A stretch of DNA of 64,000 bases, taken from contig NZ_JBANET010000022.1 of NCBI RefSeq assembly GCF_037026685.1, forward strand, positions 1 to 64,000, in the 5' to 3' direction. The position numbers and the translations under genes were made by a program. Origin of the DNA: Orrella sp037026685 (GTDB lineage: Bacteria; Pseudomonadota; Gammaproteobacteria; Burkholderiales; Burkholderiaceae_B). Shown piece after piece: positions 58,248-64,000 of this stretch (position 1 is its first letter; every line of letters starts with the position of its first letter). The notes beneath the pieces were generated by a model that saw only the letters and a program-made list of their open reading frames with translations, had not been told where the DNA came from and ran no database searches.

Positions 58248-59078
58248 TCAGGCTCCTGATGCGGCTGGCGCCGGTTGGGTATTCACGGTGCTGATGAAAT
58301 CGAGTACGTCGCGTGCGCAGCGTTCGGGCACCGCGTCCCACACGTTGTGAGGCATGCCTTCGTAGACCTTGACCGTCAGATTGGGAATGGCCCGCTTCAT
58401 GCGTTCGAAACCACTGTAGTCGCCGATCTTGCCCAAGCCGGGAATGATCAGCAGCGTGGGCGCCTGGATCCGGGCAAGCTCGTCGCTCCAATCGTGCTGG
58501 TCCATCATGGAGATGAACCGCTCGACATAGGCAGGGTCGTTGCTTCCAGCCTGGTCCAGGAACCACTGCACCAGTTGCGGATCGACCTGGTCAACCTGGA
58601 GCCTGTCGTCGATGGTCTGCGCCAGGAAGTTGCGCAGGCCCTGCTTCCTGATGCGCGGTAGCCATGCGTTCGCCTGTCCGCCCTTGAAACCGGGCGTGCA
58701 GCCGAACAGGCTCAGGCTTTGCACCCGTGCGGGTTGCTCGATGGCCATGCGTTGACAGACATAGCCGCCGGCCGAGGCACCGGCGAAATGCGCCTGCCCG
58801 ATGCCCAGGTGATCCATGAGCTCGACCACATCCTGGGTGAGCCTTGCCACCGACAAGGGTTCGTCAGGCTTGGGCATCTGAGACAGTCCATGGCCACGCG
58901 TGTCCATGCGAATGACGCGAAAGTGCGGCGTCAGCAGCGGCATCCATGAGAAAAACCGGGCGGAAGCTCCCATCGCCGAGTGCAACAGGACAAGGTGGCG
59001 GCGAGGCCGCCACGGATCGGAAAAATCGTCGATGCAATAGTGCAACTGCGAGCCGTCGCTCGCCGTGAAAGTAGCCAT
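58248..59078 (-). CDS. Alpha/beta-hydrolase, copy 1 (tandem paralog)
   Basis: A 276-residue alpha/beta hydrolase. Motifs are LVLLHSAMGASARFF, RMDTRGHGLSQMPKPDEPLSVARLTQDVVELMDHLGIGQAHFAGASAGGYVCQ (Ser102), Asp candidates near PTLLIIPGLGKIGD, and the final His in GMPHNVWDAVPERC. ATG 59078 with AGGGGAAG upstream is preferred. It is first in the operon, 51 bp downstream of the first 17-bp repeat motif. Sequence closeness to the following gene indicates a duplication followed by divergence. Confidence 0.88.
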   Translation of the reverse strand: MATFTASDGSQLHYCIDDFSDPWRPRRHLVLLHSAMGASARFFSWMPLLTPHFRVIRMDTRGHGLSQMPKPDEPLSVARLTQDVVELMDHLGIGQAHFAGASAGGYVCQRMAIEQPARVQSLSLFGCTPGFKGGQANAWLPRIRKQGLRNFLAQTIDDRLQVDQVDPQLVQWFLDQAGSNDPAYVERFISMMDQHDWSDELARIQAPTLLIIPGLGKIGDYSGFERMKRAIPNLTVKVYEGMPHNVWDAVPERCARDVLDFISTVNTQPAPAASGA

Positions 59079-59128
59079 GCGTCTTCCCCTTGCTATTGAC
59101 GCCCGCATGTACCGCCGGGCTTGCGATC

Positions 59129-59145
59129 GTATTTAATTACAATAC
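59129..59145. promoter_or_regulatory. 17-bp AT-rich motif (copy 1) before the hydrolase operon
   Basis: GTATTTAATTACAATAC, with 5-bp inverted arms GTATT/AATAC, lies 51 bp upstream of the first hydrolase ATG. It is 16/17 identical to a copy at 61587 in the iclR-dioxygenase gap. The surrounding DNA is GC-rich, so the island stands out. Confidence 0.65.
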
Positions 59146-59189
59146 TCTAGACTCTCTATTAAATATGATCACACCAGAATTTTCTGATG

Positions 59190-60686
59190 TCAACGCAAAT
59201 TCAGGGGACAATCGGAGTCCAGCGGATGCACCGGGCGCGCCAGCCGGCGATAGGGAAACTGCCCGTAGTCCGAGCTGGTGACGCCGCACGCATCGCATTC
59301 GACAACGGCGCGGGCAATGGGCAGGAAGGCCGCGCGATAAGCCATGCGCGACTTGAGCATCACGTAGCGGAAACGAGTCGGATCCAGGCCAAGCACCTGC
59401 AGCGCTGCAAGATCCCAGGGCTCGTGGTGGCGCTCACAGATCACCAGCGTTGCCGCCGCCGTCTCGAACACCACCGTGCGCCCCATGCTGACGCGGGCAC
59501 CTGTCTGCATGGGCCCACTCAGCACGAACTGGCCATCGCCGACTCTGCGCACCGTGCCGGTAAGTACCAGCGGCTCGCCGCGCAGGCCCAGCGCCGGCAT
59601 ATCCATCTTGCCGCCGACAGCCAGCGTACGCTCGCTGCCCTGCCCCGCCTCGCATAGCAGTGATACCGCCTCTGGGTCGCACACGGCGAAAAGCAGGATG
59701 TCCGTCAAGCCGTGCGCCAACGCAGCCCGCAGCAGGTGCATCGTGTCCTGCGTACCGCCCGAGGCGCAATTGTCGGCATGATCGATCAACAGGACCGGTC
59801 CTTGCCGTGAACTGGCCGCCCTTTGCAGCGACGCCTGCAGGGATTCGGAACGGTAGACCCAGTGGTCGCGCAGGCTCCAGGCTCGGACAGCCCAGTCCGC
59901 CAGGCATGCCTGCTCATCGGCAGCCTCGATGCGCATGGCATCGCTGACCAACAGCAACGAAGGGTTGGGATGTGGGACGTCCGCCAACGCAAAACCGCCG
60001 AACACTACCGCGTCGAGTATGCCGGGCCGCTGTGCGATCGCCATCGCTTGTGCGAGCAGGGTGCGGAACGGCTCGTCAGCCGTTCCCATCCTTAGCGTAT
60101 GCGCCAGCGAAGGCAAGCGGACATAGCCCATGCGCGGGGCACATTGGCCTGCCAATGCCCGCAGCAAGGTTCTTGCGGCGCGTTCGCCAGTCTCATAGTG
60201 GTCGAGATGGGGATAGGTACGATAGCCGGCCAGAACGGTGCAGTGCTCGACCATGGCTTCGCTTAGGTTGGCGTGCATGTCCAGCGCCACGGCGATCGGC
60301 AGGCCGGGCTGGAGAGCGCGCAGGCGGCGCAGCAATTCGCCTTCGCCGTCATCGACGCCTTCGGCGACCATCGCGCCATGCAGATCCAGCATCACCAGGT
60401 CGCACCCCTGGGCGACCGCCTCCAGGATAGGCTGGCACAGCGCCTCGTATACCTCGGCCGGTGCCGGGCCGCTAGGCCGGGCATCCGCCGCCAGCGGCGT
60501 GACTGTTTCAATGCCATGGGCCAGGCAAAGATCCAGGTAAGCCCCCATGGCGGTGCGCGTACCTTGCATGGCCAGGCGCGCGGCCTCGCCACGCAGGGGC
60601 CCATTTGCGCCGAACCGAGCCAATGGCGTGCGAACCGGCGAAAAGGTGTTGGTCTCGTGCTTGAGCATGGCGACGACCGCTTTCAT
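59190..60686 (-). CDS. M81-family metallopeptidase (MlrC-like)
   Basis: A 498-residue protein of the M81 (microcystinase C, MlrC) family. It begins KAVVAMLKHETNTFSPVRTPLARF. The metal site region includes CDLVMLDLHGAMVAEGVDDGEGELLRRLRALQPGLPIAVALDMHANLSEAMVEHCTVLAGYRTYPHLDHYETGERAA, with the conserved Asp and His residues. The C-terminal half has GPVLLIDHADNCASGGTQDTMHLLRAAL. MlrC cleaves peptide-like bonds; other members act on amides or lactams. It starts 53 bp after the iclR stop, in the same direction. Substrate unknown but in keeping with an amide-degrading pathway. Confidence 0.9.
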   Translation of the reverse strand: MKAVVAMLKHETNTFSPVRTPLARFGANGPLRGEAARLAMQGTRTAMGAYLDLCLAHGIETVTPLAADARPSGPAPAEVYEALCQPILEAVAQGCDLVMLDLHGAMVAEGVDDGEGELLRRLRALQPGLPIAVALDMHANLSEAMVEHCTVLAGYRTYPHLDHYETGERAARTLLRALAGQCAPRMGYVRLPSLAHTLRMGTADEPFRTLLAQAMAIAQRPGILDAVVFGGFALADVPHPNPSLLLVSDAMRIEAADEQACLADWAVRAWSLRDHWVYRSESLQASLQRAASSRQGPVLLIDHADNCASGGTQDTMHLLRAALAHGLTDILLFAVCDPEAVSLLCEAGQGSERTLAVGGKMDMPALGLRGEPLVLTGTVRRVGDGQFVLSGPMQTGARVSMGRTVVFETAAATLVICERHHEPWDLAALQVLGLDPTRFRYVMLKSRMAYRAAFLPIARAVVECDACGVTSSDYGQFPYRRLARPVHPLDSDCPLNLR

Positions 60687-60739
60687 CGCTCTCCCCCTCG
60701 ATCTGTATGACCCGCTGGCGTGCCGCCGTACAAGCTGGC

Positions 60740-61546
60740 TCAGGATTTATTGATGACCGCTCCTGCGTCCATCAGCAAGGGAACGATGCGGCGCTCGACC
60801 TCCTCACGCGTCCATTCGCCTATGGAGACAGCCACATGGACGGCGGCGATCGGCACGCCGCGCTTGTCCACGATCGGCACCGCCGCTGCGATCTCGCCAG
60901 CACGCCATTCGCCGACCTGCAACGCATAACCGCGCTCGCGCGCCGCCCGCACCTCCCTCATGATGGCCTCGACGTCGGTCAGCGTATTGGGCGTATGCCG
61001 TACGCGGTCCGCCCGCTGCACGACCTGCAGCGCTTCCTCCTCGGGCAGTGCCGAGAGCATGGCCCGCCCTCCCGCCGAGCAGAACATGGGAATGCGCCGG
61101 CCGATCAACGCAGCCGAATAATTCTCGCGCTTGGCCTGCATCCGTACTACGTACAGCACCCAGTCGCCATCCGGTACCGTCATGTCCACGCGCTCCTGCA
61201 CGCTGCGGCGCAGGTCCACCAGAACCGGCGAGGCACGCTCGACCAAGGGATGGGCATGCAGGTAGCCGAAGGTCAGATCCAGTACACGCCGGCCCAACAC
61301 GTAGCGCCGGGTATCGGGATCCTGCTCCAGATACCCCATTTCCTTGAGCGTGAAGGTAAAGCGCTGCACCGTGCTCTTGTCCATGCCGGTGGCCTGGACA
61401 AGTTCGGCAAGTCCCAGCGGCGTTGGCGCATCGCGAAATACTTCAAGCAGACGAAAGGCCTTGCTCAGGGACTTCACGTTCAGCGGATTGGACCAGCGTT
61501 CGCATCCCTCCTCGAACGCTTCGTTGCTGAAGTTGGTTGACACCAT
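60740..61546 (-). CDS. IclR-family transcriptional regulator
   Basis: A 268-residue regulator with the N-terminal winged helix (about 22-85): VKSLSKAFRLLEVFRDAPTPLGLAELVQATGMDKSTVQRFTFTLKEMGYLEQDPDTRRY. The C-terminal effector domain has DWVLYVVRMQAKRENYSAALIGRRIPMFCSAGGRAMLSALPEEEAL and RERGYALQVGEWRAGEIAAAVPIVDKRGVPIAAVHVAV. It is divergent from the dioxygenase gene. The 17-bp repeat in this gap and before the hydrolase operon is likely its binding site. IclR members often sense aromatic or organic acids. Confidence 0.94.
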   Translation of the reverse strand: MVSTNFSNEAFEEGCERWSNPLNVKSLSKAFRLLEVFRDAPTPLGLAELVQATGMDKSTVQRFTFTLKEMGYLEQDPDTRRYVLGRRVLDLTFGYLHAHPLVERASPVLVDLRRSVQERVDMTVPDGDWVLYVVRMQAKRENYSAALIGRRIPMFCSAGGRAMLSALPEEEALQVVQRADRVRHTPNTLTDVEAIMREVRAARERGYALQVGEWRAGEIAAAVPIVDKRGVPIAAVHVAVSIGEWTREEVERRIVPLLMDAGAVINKS

Positions 61547-61568
61547 GAAGGTCTGCTCCTAACATTTA

Positions 61569-61579
61569 TTGAAATTCAA
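61569..61579. promoter_or_regulatory. Short palindrome in the iclR-dioxygenase gap
   Basis: TTGAA-A-TTCAA is a perfect 11-bp palindrome 22 bp from the iclR start, in the same AT-rich island as the second 17-bp repeat (61587). It may be an extra operator or part of the promoters. Confidence 0.35.
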
Positions 61580-61586
61580 ATACCAA

Positions 61587-61603
61587 GTATTTTATTACAA
61601 TAC
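61587..61603. promoter_or_regulatory. 17-bp AT-rich motif (copy 2) in the iclR-dioxygenase gap
   Basis: GTATTTTATTACAATAC, with the same inverted arms GTATT/AATAC as the copy at 59129 and a single base difference. It lies 40 bp upstream of the dioxygenase ATG and 40 bp upstream of iclR, as expected for an autoregulated divergent promoter. Confidence 0.65.
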
Positions 61604-61642
61604 GTTCAGATTCTACCACCCCTGCGCCACCGGAGCCCCGCC

Positions 61643-62425
61643 ATGAACCTTTCGGCAACACAGCTGGACGAATACCGACAAAACGGCTATCTGTACTTTC
61701 CGAACCTCCTGACCGCCGAGGAAGTCGACATCCTGCGCTCGGCCATACCCGCGTTGATGGCCAGCACCGGCCCGGAAGTCAAGCGCGACACGCCCGAATC
61801 CACGCCCAAGATCGTTTACGCCCCCCATGTGAACGATCCGCACTATGGGATGCTCAGCCGCCTGCCACGCATACTGGGCACCGTGCAGCAACTGCTCGGC
61901 GAAGCGGCCTATGTCTACCAAAGCCGCATCAATCTCAAGCTGCCCTTCACCGGCGATTCATGGTCGTGGCACCAGGATTTCACGGCATGGCACCTGGGTG
62001 ACGGAATGCCCCGCCCGCATGCGGTGATGACTGCCGTGTTCCTCGACGCGTGCACGGTCGCCAACGGCCCCTTGCTGGTGATCCCTCGCAGCCAACGCGA
62101 ATCGCTGGACGATATCCTGTCGCGCGAGGCCAAGGTGCAGGGCTACGAGGTCCAGCGCGTGGCTACCGATACGCTCAAGTCGCTGGCCGAGGAAGGAGGC
62201 ATCGTGGACTTGGCCGGGCCGGCCGGCTCGGTGGCCTTCATCCATCCCACGCTCATGCACGGCTCGGCCCCCAACATGTCGCCGTGGCCACGCTCCATTC
62301 TGTACTTGAACTACAGTGCCGTATCCAACCGCACTACTGCCAACAAGCGGCCCTGGTTCATGAACAACACGGATAATTCGGCGCTGCAACTGGCTGAAAC
62401 CGATAGTCTGCTGCAAGCCGCCTGA
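61643..62425 (+). CDS. Phytanoyl-CoA-dioxygenase family (EctD-like) Fe(II)/2-oxoglutarate oxygenase
   Basis: A 260-residue 2-oxoglutarate-dependent oxygenase. The iron ligands are His110 and Asp112 in WSWHQDFTAWH and His206 in HPTLMHGSAPNMSPWPRSILYLNYSAVSN, with an Arg217 for 2-oxoglutarate. Length and these motifs are close to ectoine hydroxylase EctD (HxD...MHGSxxNxxPxPRS...AVSNR), yet no ect genes lie nearby. It probably hydroxylates a different substrate of the cluster. It is followed by an SDR gene 25 bp downstream with a strong AAGGGG site, so the two may oxidise the same molecule in sequence. Confidence 0.88.
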   Translation: MNLSATQLDEYRQNGYLYFPNLLTAEEVDILRSAIPALMASTGPEVKRDTPESTPKIVYAPHVNDPHYGMLSRLPRILGTVQQLLGEAAYVYQSRINLKLPFTGDSWSWHQDFTAWHLGDGMPRPHAVMTAVFLDACTVANGPLLVIPRSQRESLDDILSREAKVQGYEVQRVATDTLKSLAEEGGIVDLAGPAGSVAFIHPTLMHGSAPNMSPWPRSILYLNYSAVSNRTTANKRPWFMNNTDNSALQLAETDSLLQAA

Positions 62426-62450
62426 AAATCGGTGGATCAAGGGGAAAACA

Positions 62451-63251
62451 ATGACATCAAGGTTGGCAGGCAAGGTCGCCATCGTGACCGGCGCCGGCTC
62501 CGTAGGTGATGGCTGGGGAAACGGGCGGGCAACCGCCGTGGCCTTCGCCCGCGAGGGAGCCCAAGTCCTGGTCGCGGACCGTGACCGCGCCGCGGCCGAA
62601 CATACCGCCACGCTCATGCACGAGGAAGGCCTGGATTGCCTGCTGGCCCAGGTCGACGTCACCGACGAGGAGTCGGTCAAGGACATGGTCAAGCGCTGCC
62701 TGGCTCGGTATGGCCGGGTAGACATCCTGCACAACAATGTCGGCGGTTCGGTGACAGGCGGCCCGGAGGAAATGCCCCTGGACGATTTTCGCGCCCAGCT
62801 GGACCTGAACCTGGGCAGCGTATTCCTATGCTGCCGGCATGTGCTCCCTATCATGCGCGAGCAAAGCAGCGGCTGCATCATCAACGTGGGCTCGGTGGGC
62901 GGCATGCGCCACCTCGGTCACGACCACGTCGGCTATTCGGCCGCCAAGGCCGGACTGGTGCAGTTCACCCGGCAGCTAGCGGTGCGCTACGGACCGGTCG
63001 GCATCCGCTGCAACACCGTGGTTCCCGGCATGATCGATGCGCCACTGCTGGCGCACCGCGTGGCCAAGCAGGCAGGCCGCGCCGATCTTGCCACTTTGCA
63101 CGAGCAAGCGCGGGCGCGCGTGCCGCTGGGCCGGCGTGGCGATGCCTGGGACGTGGCCTATGCCGCGGTATTCCTGGCCTCCGACGAAGCCAAGTACATC
63201 ACCGGCACGGAGCTACTGGTCGACGGCGGGCTCATGGCGCGTAGCGCCTGA
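62451..63251 (+). CDS. Short-chain dehydrogenase/reductase
   Basis: A 266-residue classical SDR. The glycine-rich loop is longer than usual (TGAGSVGDGWGNGRATAVAF, with GWGNG after TGAGS). Motifs are DILHNNVGGS, catalytic Ser148 in IINVGSVGGMR, Tyr162 and Lys166 in VGYSAAKAGLV, and the closing TGTELLVDGG. NAD(P)-dependent oxidation of an alcohol is expected. It likely follows the dioxygenase in the pathway: a hydroxyl put on by the oxygenase would be oxidised here. The gene is convergent with pgk, with a strong hairpin between. Confidence 0.92.
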   Translation: MTSRLAGKVAIVTGAGSVGDGWGNGRATAVAFAREGAQVLVADRDRAAAEHTATLMHEEGLDCLLAQVDVTDEESVKDMVKRCLARYGRVDILHNNVGGSVTGGPEEMPLDDFRAQLDLNLGSVFLCCRHVLPIMREQSSGCIINVGSVGGMRHLGHDHVGYSAAKAGLVQFTRQLAVRYGPVGIRCNTVVPGMIDAPLLAHRVAKQAGRADLATLHEQARARVPLGRRGDAWDVAYAAVFLASDEAKYITGTELLVDGGLMARSA

Positions 63252-63263
63252 ACCAGCGCAGGA

Positions 63264-63306
63264 GCCTGCACGGCGCGCGGGCGCAAGCCCGGCGCGCCGT
63301 GCAGGC
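63264..63306. terminator. Long hairpin between the SDR gene and pgk
   Basis: GCCTGCACGGCGCGC pairs perfectly with GCGCGCCGTGCAGGC (15 bp), with an inner GGGC-GCAA-GCCC and one bulged base. It lies between the convergent SDR and pgk stops, 13 and 5 bp away. A bidirectional terminator is likely, though no T-run is present. Confidence 0.6.
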
Positions 63307-63310
63307 GGCC

Positions 63311-64000
63311 TTACTGCTCCGCCCGCTGCGCGAGGATCTCGACGGCCGGCAGGGTCTTGCCTTCGAGGAACTCCAGGAAGGCGCCGCCGCCCGTGGAGAT
63401 GTAGCCGACCTGCCCGCCGATGCCGTACTTGGCGATGGCCGCCAGCGTGTCGCCGCCGCCGGCGATCGAGAAGGCGGGCGAGGCGGCGATGGCGCGCGCC
63501 ACGGTCTCGGTGCCCTGGGCGAACTGGTCGAACTCGAACACGCCGACCGGACCGTTCCAGACGATGGTGCCGGCCTGCTCCAGTATCGCGGCCAGCTGGG
63601 CGGCCGATTGCGGACCGATGTCCAGGATCATGTCGTCCTGGGCCACCTCGTCCACCGGCTTGATGCTGGCTTGCGCATCGGCCCCGAAGGACTTGGCGCA
63701 GACCACATCGACCGGAATGGGCACCGCGGCGCCCCGCTGCTTCATGATGTCGATGACGGCGCGAGCCTGCTCGACCTGTTCCGGCTCGGCCAGCGACTTG
63801 CCGATGGGCTTGCCGGCGGCCAGCAGGAAGGTATTGGCGATGCCGCCGCCCACCACCAGCTGGTCGACCTTCTCGGCCAGCGACTGCAGGATGGACAGCT
63901 TGGTCGATACCTTGGAGCCGCCCACGATGGCCACCAGCGGGCGCTTGGGCTGCTGCAGGGCCCGGCCCAGCGCCTCGAGCTCGGCCTCGAGCAAGGGGCC
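63311..64000 (-). CDS. pgk: Phosphoglycerate kinase, C-terminal part
   Basis: The last 229 codons of phosphoglycerate kinase; the start lies beyond the right edge. Visible are PLVAIVGGSKVSTKLSILQSLAEKVDQLVVGGGIANTFLLAAGKPIGKSL, DMILDIGPQSAAQLAAILEQAGTIVWNGPVGVFEFDQFAQGTETVARAIA. The nucleotide-binding GGGDTLAAIAKYGI is followed by YISTGGGAFLEFLEGKTLPAVEIL. It makes ATP from 1,3-bisphosphoglycerate. In related betaproteobacteria it neighbours pyk and fba; here fba is 53 kb to the left. Confidence 0.95.
   Translation of the reverse strand, partial: GPLLEAELEALGRALQQPKRPLVAIVGGSKVSTKLSILQSLAEKVDQLVVGGGIANTFLLAAGKPIGKSLAEPEQVEQARAVIDIMKQRGAAVPIPVDVVCAKSFGADAQASIKPVDEVAQDDMILDIGPQSAAQLAAILEQAGTIVWNGPVGVFEFDQFAQGTETVARAIAASPAFSIAGGGDTLAAIAKYGIGGQVGYISTGGGAFLEFLEGKTLPAVEILAQRAEQ

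Noticed and set aside
59172..59183. CAGAATTTTCTG near 59.17 kb as a third Lrp-type box
   Set aside because: The spacing between the arms is shorter than in the two matched palindromes, so it does not fit the same motif.
1..64000. Insertion sequences, prophage genes, tRNA/rRNA genes and CRISPR arrays
   Set aside because: I saw no transposase or integrase motifs, no paired terminal repeats, no tRNA cloverleaf sequence and no repeated-spacer pattern.

Overview
The window is high-GC (roughly two-thirds G+C by eye), gene-dense DNA, most like a Bordetella chromosome of the bronchiseptica/parapertussis type. The grounds are Bug-type periplasmic receptors, a filamentous-haemagglutinin-like exoprotein gene behind an ECF sigma/FecR pair, a fused LivHM permease, and betaproteobacterial purine/glycolysis gene neighbours. 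I see no insertion sequence in 64 kb, which argues against B. pertussis. The species assignment is an inference from gene content, not a match. I found no tRNA, rRNA, CRISPR or phage genes, and no gap over 300 bases without a gene.

Left part (1-9.6 kb, mostly minus strand): the start of a large exoprotein gene, preceded by fecR, an ECF sigma gene broken by an in-frame TAG, and a secreted STN-domain protein. Then come sua5-purK-purE, a ParB-like lipoprotein, dodecin, purC and fba.

Middle part (9.7-39.7 kb): a DUF924 protein, an M23 peptidase, an orphan beta-helix protein with a divergent AraC regulator, a LivFG-(HM)-J amino-acid ABC operon, and mogA. A tartrate-type catabolic operon follows (tartrate dehydrogenase, aldehyde dehydrogenase, TRAP transporter) with a divergent GntR regulator and a hydroxypyruvate-isomerase-like gene. 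Next are a GNAT gene, a two-component system, a cyanate operon (DJ-1-like, cynABD, cynS), and a GntR-controlled cluster (ThDP enzyme, 2-hydroxyacid dehydrogenase, aminotransferase, Bug receptor).

Right part (39.8-63.3 kb): a DUF3141 PHA-synthase-like protein with a histone-like tail, an unknown Ala/Gln-rich protein, and an Lrp/AsnC regulator. Beside these lie a thiol dioxygenase gene and a nine-gene minus-strand catabolic/ABC cluster. Upstream of both the dioxygenase gene and the main operon I see the same AT-rich palindrome, which resembles an Lrp box. The last block is an IclR-linked catabolic cluster: two alpha/beta hydrolases, Bug receptor, M20 and M81 hydrolases, NodB deacetylase, EctD-like dioxygenase and SDR. 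It carries two nearly identical 17-bp motifs in its two promoter regions.

At the right edge is the C-terminal part of pgk. fba and pgk are normally close neighbours in related betaproteobacteria, so the roughly 53 kb of transport and catabolism genes between them may be an insertion or rearrangement. The strongest new leads are the two repeated operator motifs and the uncharacterised pathways they appear to control.
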